Below are positions 33,341-45,585 of a stretch of DNA of 64,000 nucleotides, in pieces. Positions within the stretch are counted from its first letter, which is position 1; every line of letters begins with the position of its first letter. The translations under genes and the position numbers were made by a program. This DNA is from Hybos culiciformis (taxonomy: Eukaryota > Arthropoda > Insecta > Diptera > Hybotidae), in the NCBI GenBank assembly GCA_964007475.1, contig OZ023275.1, positions 39,613,381 to 39,677,380 of the forward strand, read 5' to 3'. The notes beneath the pieces are model-generated. The model searched no databases. It saw only the letters and a program-made list of their open reading frames with translations, and had not been told where the DNA came from.

Positions 33341-36300
33341 TAGCTAAATAGAAAGTGTTTTTCCAAGTTCTAGTCCTACGCCTTCATCCAAAATTGTTAT
33401 TTAAAGAAAAACATCAAAAAAATAACAAAATAAATAACTATTATCTATTTATATTTTATGTAATGAATTTATTTGTCATTTCTGAGAAAATCTTTCATAT
33501 TAGGCATTAATATACAGATTTTCAAGTTTTTCTCATTTTATAAATTATTATTGTTACAAAAAAAAAAAAAATTCCAGAAAATGTTCGTCCTTCACACTTC
33601 AAGACTCAACATGAACGGAAGAGCAGCTCCTAAAAAATGAGGCACCATTTCTACAAAAAAAAAAAAAATAAAAAACGAGTTCTTCACACCAATTTTACTC
33701 TATTTTATATTTATTTCTCTAAATGGTGGCTCATTTTTCAGGAGATCCTCAATTCATTTTGTGCCTTGAACTGTGAAGGTAATACAAGAAAATACACAAA
33801 AAAAAAAAATTTCTAGAAAATCAAAAAAAAAAGATTCTTCTTTTCTGAATTGACAGGTCGATGGAATTATGGGTCGTTCGTAGAATAAAATTAGTACATT
33901 TAAGACATATTGAAAATTTTATTAAAAAAGAAAATAAAAGCTTTACAATGCAATTTCTTCAATTCCAATTCTGGGTCTTCTGGTTCTATCTGTACAACAA
34001 TTATAATTGGTTTATGGTAACTAAAATAATAATGTCGTGAAAATATCGTATGAAGATTGCATCTATGAAGGGGCCAGATTTTATTTTGTGAAAATTGTTG
34101 GATTATTTTCATAGATAAATTGCTTTTTTAAGCAAAAAGTCTGTTCAGAGTCGAACCTTCCATTAAAATCCCTCAGTCAGTGCTAATAACTTACTAATAA
34201 CTTACAAAGAAACCACTCTTTCCTATAAAGTACTAATCTTTTTAATGCAGGAAAAGATTTTATTAATTCATTCGTTTATAAGTACCTTGTTCGCATCTTA
34301 TAATATTTCCGGAAAAAAGTGAAAATTTCCACTTCTCAAGGTATCTTTCATACTTCATAAGTGGAAAGAATTTGGCATTTGCGGAAAAAAATAGGTCTGT
34401 GCGAGGCATAAGATTTAATGAGTATTCGTTTTATCAGCAAACTAGTCTTAGTTGTATGAATTGAATAAAATATTGCACCTTTTCTGACAAATTTTTTTTT
34501 ATTCAATAGATAGTATATAATGGTTTTTCATTGTTCTAAATTCTGTGGTTACCTGAACTCAGTCGAAAAAAATCTTTATTTTCTTATTAAAAAAAAAATT
34601 GCATTATGTATAATATTGTACCCATATTACTGATTATTCATTTTTTTTGTTTTTTGAAATAATGACTGATATTTTTTTTTGATTTTCCAATAAAAGTTCC
34701 AAAGACGGCATCGTATACATTTAAAATTTTATAATTTATTTAAATCGCATTTCTGTAAAATAAAAAACTGCTAATTTCGAGTCGTCTAAAAAATTGAATA
34801 GATACTTTTTTAAAAATCACACTTTTATGATTCAAAAAGAGTTTATGTTCCACTTTACAGCATTCTGGAAATTAGCCGGAAGTTTCTATTTTTATTTATT
34901 TTTTTTATTATAGAAACGCAATTTAAATTAATTAAAAAACTTCAAACATATATCCTCTTGACTACATACTATATAAATACTTATACATATATTATATGTC
35001 TTTCATTTAAATCAATGTTCAAGTGGATTTTATAAAAATTGTCGATAATCATAATCATATTCAAGAAGCAATCATTTGTTAGGAATAAATTTATAATTAA
35101 AGAATTATATGGATGTAAATACGTATGTATATGAGAGAATTAAGTAAAAACTGACGTGCGTCGTATATATCATTTTGTTTTGGTTTGCAATCTAGTAATT
35201 TACCCACATTTATATTGTTTTATATATATGATGAAAGAAAGGAGTAAGAGATTGTTAATTGATAACGTATGCATACATAATGTACATTGTACATTTGGTT
35301 TCTGATTTGGTGAAAGGACTCTGAAATAAAAATAACCTTTTTTCACTAATGTCAACATTACAAAGAAGCAATTTATTTTCCAGTGTACTTATTTTGGTCA
35401 AATTCTTATCATATTTTAACTTTTCCTAATTTTGAGTATTTTTTGCCGTAAACATAATATAATAATTAATAATAACTTAAGTTATTATTTTTATTTATTT
35501 ATTCATTTATTTATTCCTTCACCATAATTACACCATTTTAACGTAATACATTACAATCAATTATTACTTATGATCTATATACAACAGTTTTTACCTTTGC
35601 AGGGTTAATATTACCAACCAAGGAATTATTCATTCAAATAAGTAAAAGGATGAAAAAAACTTATAGACCGAAATAAAGTACATTGGTAATAACTATTTCT
35701 ATCAGAAGCTAAACGACTTAATGAAAAAATTTCCAAAATATTGTGTTGCAACTTATTTATGTATTTTTTTTTTACCATATTCTCTGTTAATTATAATTAT
35801 GACGTGAAGGTTTTAGAAATTCACTTAAAATAAAGCATAAAAAATAATGATCAAAAGTCAAAATTTGTGATTCATATAATCATATGCGAAACTAAGAACA
35901 AAATAAAGTTCATTTTTTCTAGCTTTTAAATCACTGAGCTGATAATAAAATACTTTAATAATTTTATTTATCGATAAAGAGTCCAATCTAATAACTAAAT
36001 ATTATATTAACTCTTTGGTATAGAAAATCAATTCAATAAATTGAGCGATAATATTAATAACGGAACTCATTTAAATTAATGATGCATTAACTTTGAATTA
36101 TGTTTGAATAATTACTTACAATATGATTTTATTATCAAAATTTATAATACCATATAATCACCTATTTATTTATTGATAATTAAAATAATAACATGTTTGG
36201 TAAATGTGAATAAAGTATTATAGAAATATCATATTTGTATGTAAAATACCTTATGCATGCACGTCGCGTCATATGTACAAAAGCATTATACATCAGTTTA

Positions 36301-38390
36301 GTTGAGATAACATAATTCAATTTCTATCTGAATTATTTTTATTTATTCCAGAAATTATTTCCACTGTAGGGAGATGCAAGAAATATGTAATCTATATAGA
36401 AATTTACTCATTACAAATTATTTTTTACATACGATATTCTTTTATTAACCGTGTGAGTTCGTTTGGACAAAAAAAATAAGTATGTACATAAATTAGCGAA
36501 AGAATAATCAACACATTAATATCTGGCGAGGCAATCTTCAAGAAAATTACAAGAAATTTTTTCCTAAGTGTACTTCTGTAGATTACATATTTTTTGGTAC
36601 ATGTAAATATCTTTCTAATGTAAGATGATAATCCTTGACAATTTAAATTCAAAGCCAAAACATAATTTTATCTTTTATCTTTTATCTATTCAAAATCAAA
36701 ACATAATTTTATCTTTTATCTGTGATGATAGAAATTAAAAATAAAATAGGTTGAGATAAAAACAAATTCACAAATTATTCAACTTTGAAAATGATTTCTG
36801 TATTATTTTTTGCTATGTTAGGTGATTGAGTGTCACCGGAAATAAGGGTCTATGCATAATTTCAGCTAAATGGGTTCGCGGGAACTTGGTCAAATATATG
36901 TTGCAAGATATGATGACAAACTAAGAAACAGAAAAAGGTTGTGTTTTAAATAAAATCGTGTAAAATATATTCACATAAAATTAATTTGCAAAGTTTTCAT
37001 ATGTAATTTATTTGGTCTTTAATCTCCTGTATATAATTAAATTATAGTATACTTAAACTATAATGTTAAGTCAAGCAAATCATTTTCGAAAACTGAATAA
37101 AATAAAACGTTGACTAAAATCTTTCAATTAGATTGGAAAGTATTTCCACCTACTTGTATGTGTACAAATTGTAAAATGTTCGTTCACAAAATTACATGTT
37201 TTTAAATATATGTATGTACATGTTGTTATGATTTATAAAATTATTTTTCAATTTTACTAGCCAGTAAAGCGGAAATTATTTATTTTCCGAAAGGTAAAAT
37301 TTATCGAAGTAATTTAATTTCTTTCATCTTCCTGGCTGATTAAAAAATATCTGTAAAAACCACATTATATGTGCACAGATACGAATGATAATACACTAAA
37401 ACAGAATGCTTAGTATAGTTGAAAATAATTATTTTTTTTAAATCAATGAGAATAAATTATTGCATTCAAAAAGATCAGGAATAGTTTAGTTAATCCAATA
37501 TCTGAATTATCAACGCAAGTTTTATGAAGAAAATGTAAAATGCCACGGACGAATATTAAGTTATGAAATTCTCTACTAGTTTCATTGATTTTATTAAGGT
37601 CAAAGTATTCAAATTTTGAATTTTCAAATTCAGAGCTAGTTTCCGCAAACAATTTGATATCATTAAATGTTGCCTTTTAGTTGGTCATTAACAAAGATAA
37701 TGTGTTGTAGCTTTGTAATTGTAAGAAGCTATTTTAAAAGAAAAGGAGTATTATATAATACAACGCTATGCAATTTTACAAATGTAATATCAACATTAAC
37801 ACATTAACTTACTATTGAATAAAATTGTTCAAACAAAAATATAGATTATCTTTATGTACGGGCAGTATCTATCATACATATATAAATTCATTTACACTAT
37901 TTACACTCTGTATGTTACGTGTATTATTAAATATTATATCCTTATTATTTTATACTTCTGCATGAAATTTACTTTTAGTACTTTTCACTTTATCATAAAA
38001 TTTCTGTACATATACTGTCATCAGAGATGGTGATGGTGTTACAATATAATTTCATTTGGCGGTTTCAATATTAAATGTCCCGTAATGAAAATTTTTACAG
38101 TTCAGTGGAAATTTAAAAATATTATTTATGAATTTGAATCAAATTATAAATATGTTGAAGATTATAAGTTAAATAGTTGCTTTACATATCAATTCAAGAA
38201 AATTATTTCTATGTAACCACACAATGTGAAAGTAAAGTTCCCTGAATAACTATAAAATTTTTTTTGAAACTCTGTACAATTGTAGGATTTGTAATGAATT
38301 AATGCAAAGTCTATTTTTAATTACTGTTGGTATTTTTATTGAAAATATTGATAATTCCGTTTATAAGCCCAAATATATGTTATTCATTAT

Positions 38391-38970
38391 CATAGCCGGG
38401 CAAAATACTTGTAATTTCAAAATAGTGTAATTCGAAATTACTAATTTAATTACATTTTGTAATTTGTAATGTGTAATTCAATTACATTGGTAGATTCGTA
38501 ATTAGAAGAATGTAATTTTAATTCGTTAATTCATATTTGTAATTTGTATTTAGTAATTTGTATTTCTGTATACTTGTAATTTCAAAATACTTTTACTTCT
38601 TTCAAATTACTTAGCGTTAAAAATTTATCTCTTTACTTAACTGTAAAATTCGTATGTGTTAGAAATTCAAATAAAATAAAAAAAGTAAGCTTTCTTTTCG
38701 TGTTTTAATTTCTCAATCTCAATAGAACTTTTATTTTAAATTTTTTATTTTATTTTTTTAATACTGGATAATTTGTAATTGTAATTTTGTAATTTTAAAT
38801 TACATTATTGTAATTGGAACCAAAAATAGTGTAATTTCAAATTACTAATTTGTATTTTTTAATTAAACAAAAAATGTAATGTAATTTCAGTAATTTAATT
38901 TGAGGTAAATTTTTGTGTATTTTGTAATTTGTAATTTAAATTACATTCGCATGTATTTTGCCCGGCTATG
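38391..38970. mobile_element. hAT-type MITE with 18-bp inverted ends and GTAATTT-rich core
   Basis: Ends CATAGCCGGGCAAAATAC and its exact complement (38953-38970), flanked by the 8-bp direct repeat TTCATTAT (38383-38390 and 38971-38978). The 580-bp body is crowded with GTAATTT and AAATTAC words. Units 2 and 3 carry the uninterrupted site (near 42298 and 46597), which confirms the insertion and its boundaries. Confidence 0.92.
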
Positions 38971-39202
38971 TTCATTATACAAAAGCATTTGATCAAAGAA
39001 TCGAATCGAAATTATTTTGAGATACCTGAAAATAATGGCAAGTAATTTTTTTATAAAAAAAAATAGATACGATTTCAAACGTTCATATTTTATGAGAATC
39101 TAGACATAGATTCAATTCAATTCACCTAATCTTAAATTTAATCAGCTCGATATGAAAAATGTATTAATTATTTATCAAATGCGTTTGAGTACTTAATTAA
39201 GG

Positions 39203-39209
39203 TATAAAA
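39203..39209 (+). promoter_or_regulatory. TATA box of secreted-protein copy 3
   Basis: TTAATTAAGGTATAAAAGCG, followed about 33 bases later by a TAGTTCA initiator-like site and then a 50-base leader before the ATG. Confidence 0.75.
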
Positions 39210-39285
39210 GCGTTAGAATTAAATTTATTAATTTGTAGTTCACTAAAGAAATTAAAGAGTTCTATAACTAAATTTTGCTTCCAAA

Positions 39286-39978
39286 ATGAAATTCTCAATT
39301 ATATTTTTACTTGGATTATGTATTTTCGCTGTCCGAGCTGATGAAGATACTAATATTTTGGAAAAAATTGTTACTGAAGCAATTACTAAAATCGAAGAAT
39401 TGATAAATTATTCTTTGAATGTAACTAAAGATCTCGTCAAAACAGGATTCGAACAAATTAAGAAGAGTATTGATTTCGCAAATTCTTTGATTAAAAATGT
39501 AACTGGTGGCATCACAGACTTAGTTAAAGCAGCAAATAAAAAAGGTGGAGCTTCTGCCGAATGTGCTGCACAATATGAAGGTCAAATCAATGATATTACC
39601 GCACAATCTAAAAATGATCTTGAAAACTGTACAAAAACAGCTTCTGACAGATTCGATAAAATTTTAACCGAAAGCAGTGTTCAAAAAGAAATCGACAGCG
39701 CTAAAAAAATCGTAGAAGAATTAGGTAAAATTGTTAGAGATTGTGCTAAAGATAATCCATTCACTGCATTGTGGTGTGTAACCAAACGGACCACAGACAT
39801 AATGTCAGCTTATTTCAAAATCTCAAAAAATATTGTTGCTGGAGTTTTAAAAGCCGGCAAAGTTTCTGCCAATATCGTTACTGAATCCAAGGAATGTACA
39901 CATGTTTCCTACGAAAAAGCTAAAGAGCAATTTGATGCAGTTGGAAAACAAATTGAAGAATGTATTACTTCAAACTAA
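39286..39978 (+). CDS. Secreted six-cysteine helical protein, copy 3
   Basis: Intronless, 230 residues. Signal peptide MKFSIIFLLGLCIFAVRA with likely cleavage before DED. Cysteines at 93, 115, 153, 164, 204 and 226. Asn-X-Ser/Thr sites at NYS (41), NVT (45) and NVT (71). It differs from copy 5 at six residues by my count. Clear homology to copies 1 and 2 on the other strand, with the cysteines and the FTALWCVTKRTTDIMSAY block conserved. The 3' UTR has AATAAA signals and a run of about 15 A (40042-40056). Secretion is inferred; function unknown. Confidence 0.9.
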   Translation: MKFSIIFLLGLCIFAVRADEDTNILEKIVTEAITKIEELINYSLNVTKDLVKTGFEQIKKSIDFANSLIKNVTGGITDLVKAANKKGGASAECAAQYEGQINDITAQSKNDLENCTKTASDRFDKILTESSVQKEIDSAKKIVEELGKIVRDCAKDNPFTALWCVTKRTTDIMSAYFKISKNIVAGVLKAGKVSANIVTESKECTHVSYEKAKEQFDAVGKQIEECITSN

Positions 39979-40041
39979 TTTTTATTTATGTATATAAAAT
40001 GAAAGATAATAAAAATATAATAAAATATAATTTATAATATT

Positions 40042-40056
40042 TAAAAAAAAAAAAAA
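40042..40056 (+). other. Genomic A-tract after the poly(A) signals of copy 3
   Basis: AATAAAATATAA-type signals are followed within about 20 bases by an uninterrupted run of about 15 A. Copies 4 and 5 have the same at 43341-43355 and 47666-47678. Confidence 0.6.
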
Positions 40057-41162
40057 CTTTGTGTCATATAGATTTTATTTATAGTACATTCATACAAAAA
40101 ATTGTTTCAACTAGTAGAATCACAAGGCTTAAAGTTTTCCGTTTTAAAAAAAGACTATCAAGGTTGTAGGAACGAATCCAGCAAACATACCGAAACTATT
40201 AAAATATTACAGTTTTTGATTTTTGATTCCTACAGAGATTCGAGTTCTTTTAGTAAAATTCCTTCATCTAAAATTCTTATTTAAAAAAAAACCAAAAAAA
40301 TAACAAAATAAATAACTTATATAGGTATATTTTACGTAATGAATTTATTTGTCATTTCTGAGAAAATCTTTCATAGGCATAACATACAGATTTTCAAGTT
40401 GTTCTCATTTTCTAAATTATTATTGTCACAAAAAAAAATTACAGGAAATGTTCGTCCTTCACAGTTCAAGACTCAAAATGAACTGCAGAACAGCTCCTGA
40501 AAAATGAGGCGCTATTTCTAGAAAATAAATGAAAAATGGGAAAAATGAAAATTTTATTCAAAAAGAAAATAAAATCTGTTTCATGAACTTTTATTTGTTT
40601 TACAATGCAATTTCTTGGTCTTGTGATTCTATCTGTACAACAGTTATTATTGGTTTATGGTAACTAAAATAAGAATGTCGTGAAAATATCGTATGAAGAT
40701 TGCATCTATGAAGGGGCCAGATTTGATTTTGGGAAAATGGTTGGATTATTTTCATAGATAAATTTATTTTTTATCCAAAAAGTCTGTTCAGAGTCGAGCC
40801 TTACATTAAAGTCGCTCAATCAGTAGAAATAACTTAAAACATAAAATCCTTAATATTGGAAATTATAATAAAGGTTATGCGAAACACACATTTAAACTAA
40901 ACATAGATTGATAAAATTTCTAGCATTATTTGTACGCCTACACACAGTTTTTTATTGGCCTTGACTCTACCGTTGTAAAAATTAACATCTAAAAAATTAC
41001 AGCACATTATGGAAATGCCCATCCATTTAAGATTATTCTAAAAAACGAAATGGATGATTTTGATCGAATTTCGGATTTTAAGGGAACACCGATGATGGGG
41101 AGTTTCGGAGATATTCGGGCCCAACATTACACACCAAGTGGCGTCGATCCTTGGTGACATGA

Positions 41163-41808
41163 AATAACGCCCAAGGTATTAACGCCCAAAAGGCGTTATT
41201 TCCCTCCGGGAAATAAAGCCCAAATTGCGTTTGGGCTTTATTTCTCACAGTGATGGGAAATAACACCCAAATGAACACCCAAATGAAAGTAAAGTTTGAA
41301 TTAAGGCCTAAAAAAATGTTTCAATTTAAATAAGTGGATTTTTATTTTTATTTGCAGCACCATCTGTTTTTTGTGCGTTCGACAAATTTTTGTTCTGGGC
41401 ATTAATCCGAGTTCTTCGAGCCACCCTATTGCTAATTCCCTACTCGAAATTTTTGAAAACAGCTTGAAAAGATTCCATTTTTCGCTTTTACTGAAAATAG
41501 AAAATAACTTAATTTAATATGTAATTTTTTGCAAAAGGTCTAATTACTTACTTGATTTCCATTCTTTCTAAATTATCACAAGTTATAATTTGTTAAATTT
41601 CTTCGTTGATTTTAGGCCTTTTCCAAAAGGATGTTGTTCAAACAACTTTCTCTCTAGAAAAATCCAACAAAAAATGCAAAAAGGAATTAACGCCCGTGGG
41701 CGTTATTACCCATCACTGTGAGAAATAAAGCTCAAACGCAATTTGGACTTTATTTCATACTACGGAGGGAAATAACGCCTTTTGGGCGTTAATACCTTGG
41801 GCGATCTT
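41163..41808. mobile_element. Foldback element with about 100-bp inverted arms
   Basis: Positions about 41163-41265 and 41695-41808 are reverse complements. Each arm itself holds nested palindromes: AACGCCCAAAAGGCGTT, and AAAGCCCAAA with TTTGGGCTTT. The centre (41280-41690) is AT-rich. No ORF other than palindrome artefacts. Target duplication not resolved. Confidence 0.65.
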
Positions 41809-42500
41809 TCTCAGTGGATTGGCAATGCCCATCCACTGGAGGTTTATGTTCACAGTGCCATATTCTATTACAAAGAAACCACTTTTTCGTCTAAAGTACT
41901 AATCGTTTTAGTCCAGAAAAAAAATTTAATTAATCATTCGTTAATACCTTGTTCGCATCTAATAATATTTCTTGAAAAAATTGGAGATTTCCGCTTCTAA
42001 AAGAATTTTTCATACTTGGTAAAGTGGAAAGAATTTGGCATTTGCGGAAAAAAATAGGTGTGTACGAGGCATAAGATTTTATGAGTATTAGTTTTATCGG
42101 CAAACTAGTCTTAGTTGTATGAATTGTCCACCTTTTTAGTCAATTTTTTTTAATTTTTTAAGTATACAATTTTTTTTTAAAACTCTGTATAATTGTAGGA
42201 TTTGTAACGAATTAATGGAAAGTGTATATTTAATTACTGTTGGTATTTTTATTGAAAATATTGATAATTCCGTTTATAAGCCCAAATATATGTTATTCAT
42301 TATACAAAAGCATTTGATTAAAGAATCGAATCGAAATTATTTTGACATACCTAAAGAAAAAAAGATAGGATTTAAAATGTTCATATTTTATGAGTATCTA
42401 GACATAGATTCAATATAATTCACCTAATCTTAAATTTAATCAGCTCGATATGAAAAATCTATTAATTATTTATCAAATGCGTATGAGTACTTAATTAAGG

Positions 42501-42507
42501 TATAAAA
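42501..42507 (+). promoter_or_regulatory. TATA box of secreted-protein copy 4
   Basis: Same TTAATTAAGGTATAAAAGCG core as copies 3 and 5, about 77 bases before the ATG. Confidence 0.75.
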
Positions 42508-42583
42508 GCGTTAGAATTAAATTTATTAATTTGTAGTTCAATAACGAAATTAAAGAGTTCTATAACCAAAGTTTGTGTTCAAA

Positions 42584-43276
42584 ATGAAATTCTCAATTAT
42601 ATTTTTACTTGGATTGTGTATTTTCGCTGTCCGAGCTGATGAAGATACTAATATTTTGGAAAAAATTGTTACTGAAGCAATTAATAAAATCGAAGAATTG
42701 ATAAATTATTCTTTGAATGTAACTAAAGATCTCGTCAAAACAGGATTCGAACAAATTAAGAAGAGTGTTGATTTCGCAAATTCTTTGATTAAAAATGTAA
42801 CTGGTGGCATCACAGACTTAGTTAAAGCAGCAAATAAAAAAGGTGGAGATTCTGCCAAATGTGCTGCACAATATGAAGGTCAAATCAATGATATTACCGC
42901 ACAATCTAAAACTAATCTTGAAAACTGCACAAAAACAGCTTCTGACAGATTCGATAAAATTTTAACCGAAAGCAGTGTTCAAAAAGAAATCGACAGCGCT
43001 AAAAAAATCGTAGAAGAATTAGGTAAAATTGTTAGAGATTGTGCTAAAGATCATCCATTCACTGCATTGTGGTGTGTAACCAAACGAACCACACACATAA
43101 TGTCAGCTAATTTCAAAATCTCAAAAAATATTGCTGCTGGAGTTTTAAAAGCCGGCAAAGTCTCTGCCAATATCGTTACTGAATCCAAGGAATGTACACA
43201 TGTTTCGTACGAAAAAGCTAAAGAGCAATTTGATGCAGTTGGAAAACAGATTGAAGAATGTATTACTTCAAACTAA
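42584..43276 (+). CDS. Secreted six-cysteine helical protein, copy 4
   Basis: Intronless, 230 residues, starting at the ATG at 42584 that aligns with the other copies; the in-frame GTG nine bases upstream is not a credible eukaryotic start. Signal peptide and six cysteines as in copy 3. It differs from copy 5 at five residues by my count, including His for Asp and Asn for Tyr in the otherwise constant TTDIMSAY block, which may matter for folding or binding. It shares the 3' UTR with its A-tract. Confidence 0.9.
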   Translation: MKFSIIFLLGLCIFAVRADEDTNILEKIVTEAINKIEELINYSLNVTKDLVKTGFEQIKKSVDFANSLIKNVTGGITDLVKAANKKGGDSAKCAAQYEGQINDITAQSKTNLENCTKTASDRFDKILTESSVQKEIDSAKKIVEELGKIVRDCAKDHPFTALWCVTKRTTHIMSANFKISKNIAAGVLKAGKVSANIVTESKECTHVSYEKAKEQFDAVGKQIEECITSN

Positions 43277-43710
43277 TTTTTATTTATGTATATAAAATGA
43301 AAGATAATAAAAATATAATAAAATATAATTTAAAATATTTAAAAAAAAAAAAAAACTTTGTGTCATATAGTTTTTATTATAGTACATTCATATAAATAAT
43401 TGTTTCAGCTAGTACAATCACAAGGCTTAAAGTTTTCTGTTTTGAAAAAAGACTATCAAGGTTGTAGGAATGAATCATGCAAACATACCGAAACTATTAA
43501 TATATTACGGACTTTTTTTGATTTTGGATTCCTACAGACATTCTAGTTCACTTAGTAAAATTCCTTCATTCAAAATTCATATTTAAAAAAAAAACCAAAA
43601 AAATAACAAAATAAATAACTTATCTATAGGTATATTTTATGTAATGAATTTATCATTTCTGAGAAAATCTTTCATAATATACAGATTTTCAAGTTTTTCT
43701 CATTTTATAA

Positions 43711-43895
43711 ATTCTGTGACAATAAGGAATAAGAGCATATGTCAAGTTATGTCGAAATCGAGTTATTAATGCCATCTTTTTCTACATGTTCTTTTTTCTA
43801 TTCTGTCAATTTTTTGGAATAGTCGCTCAATTATTTACTGAAATATTCCTTATTACATAGCAGCATAATCTGGTTTTTATATCACTTTACATGTG
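43711..43895. repeat. Dispersed 190-bp repeat, copy II
   Basis: Matches 13605-13795 in the same orientation, with the AATAAGGAATA word near the left end and its complement near the right end. Confidence 0.55.
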
Positions 43896-44677
43896 GAAAA
43901 GTGGAATTAACTTGGTCTCCTGAAAAATCCCTTTTTTTGGGCGGTAGAGTCAAGGCCAATAAAAAACTGTGTGTAGGCATGCGTACATGAGCTTGCGAGG
44001 TTCTGGTTGTCGATCGCAATGTTAAAATATATAAAACAAATAATGCTAAAAATTTTATTTAAACATCAATCTATATGTTTAGTTTAAATGTGTGGACTTA
44101 TGCTGTTATTCCTTTTTGCCACAGAATTAATATTGTTACAAAAGAAAAAAAAATTCCAGAAAATTTTTGTCCTTCACAGCTCAAGCCACAAAATGAATGA
44201 AGAACAGCTATATGATGATATATATATGATGATAGAAAGGAGTAAGAGATTGTTAATTGATAACGTATACATACATAATGTACATAATGATTTGGTTAAA
44301 GGACCTAATATCAATATTACAATGAAGCAATTTATTTTTTATTCTTATTATTGGTAAACCGTGTCAGGACTTTGTTCATGTCCACCCACATTTTATTTAA
44401 TTTATAATAATTATAGTTTAAAACTCAAAATAATACAAAAGATTTTTTATTGATTGTATTTCATTTACGACCTATTCTTCAATTTCTAATTCGAATGACA
44501 AAAAATATTTAATTTTATTAGTTAGTAACACAAACAAGTTACTTCTATGTCCGATTTTGCATATGTATGCTTTCAATATGGTATAAGTATGTACTTATTT
44601 TGGTCAAAATCTATATTCTAATTTTGAGTAATTTTTGCCGTAAACGTTATAATAATTAATAATAAGTTATTATTTTT

Positions 44678-45585
44678 GGCCACAATTATTATTAACTCGT
44701 ACACGAATTTGTCTTTTTATATATTTCTTTACAATTTTCGACACTCTCGTAAACCCACTTTTCGTCATCACAGCGAGCTTAAATTTGGCACACAGGTTCA
44801 TGTCGCGTGACAATTGAATCTATCAAAATTTGAACCGGAAATTTCCATGGAAACCCGTAAAATCTGGAAAAATTATTTGAAAATTTAGTGATAAATCCGT
44901 TTCAGGGAAAATGCAAAGTTTCTGATTTTTACGAAAAAATTTTCCGGAATTTTCCGACTTTTCCGGAAAATTTTCCGTTAAAAAAGTTTTCTTAATTATG
45001 CAGGACAAAATTCATTATCAACTGGGATCATTTCTTTCTCTCGGACAATGGTGAAAACTTGCTGAAAAAATCGAGGAAAATTCATGTAAAACGCTTTTCC
45101 GGAGTTTTTTCGACCAAGGAAGCGTTTGAGCGTTTTGCAACTTGAGACAAAGTTGTAGAGCGAAATGAGTTGCATGAAGTTGCTTTTGTGGAAAACTCGA
45201 TGGAAAACCCGGAAAAGCGGAAAAATCATCGTAAAAATTTTCATCGATATGGTTAGTAATAAATCTTCAACAATCATGAAAACTTGCATTAAAAATCGAG
45301 GAAAATTTGTAATAACAATTTAGTTAACGTGAAAAAGGAAGAAAATAAAAAATAAGTAAAAAACGAGTTTTCAAAAACTGAGGCCAAGCCGCATGAAAAA
45401 CTAGAAAATAACTTTTTCTTCACACACTCAGATTTATTGATTGTGATATTTCTCTTGAATATTCTTTCTCTTCATGAATCAAATCATATCAAATCATAAA
45501 TATTCAAGAGAAATGTGTGTGAAGAAAAAGTTATTTTCTACTTTTTCATGCGACTTGGCCTCAGTTTTTGAAAACTCGTTTTTTG
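44678..45585. mobile_element. 0.9-kb insertion ending in a large hairpin
   Basis: Unit 1 (around 35490) has an uninterrupted TTATTATTTTTATTTATTTA where unit 3 has this block. TTATTTTT occurs on both sides, a possible 8-bp target duplication. The interior is unusually rich in TTTTCCGGAA words (44820-45280). The right 240 bases form a long hairpin (45348-45428 with 45514-45595). No ORF or terminal inverted repeats, so the class is unknown. Confidence 0.55.

Larger units (their letters stand above)
33345..39285. repeat. Segmental duplication, + array unit 1 (upstream of copy 3)
   Basis: Collinear blocks match units 2 and 3: 33345-34560 with 40250-42150; 35220-36050 with 44220-46230; 38015-38390 and 38971-39285 with 46230-46908 and 42180-42583. 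It is the longest of the three units; the others have deletions. The parts with no visible counterpart (roughly 36.2-38.0 kb) contain no gene that I can see. Confidence 0.65.
40250..42583. repeat. Segmental duplication, + array unit 2 (upstream of copy 4)
   Basis: Collinear with unit 1 but shortened; it carries its own inserted block at about 40830-41870 that unit 1 lacks at about 34200. Part of that block (40890-40978) appears inverted in unit 3 (about 43933-44095). Confidence 0.6.

Noticed and set aside
33900..38000. A sixth secreted-protein copy expected between the arrays
   Set aside because: I looked for the signal peptide and the FTALWCVTK block on both strands in unit 1 and found no remnant.
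41078..41278. Minus-strand ORF of 66 residues
   Set aside because: It lies in the palindromic arm of a foldback element and has no recognisable domain.
42575..42583. Three-residue N-terminal extension (from GTG) of copy 4, and the same in copy 5
   Set aside because: GTG is not a credible start in an insect; the ATG nine bases later matches all five signal peptides.
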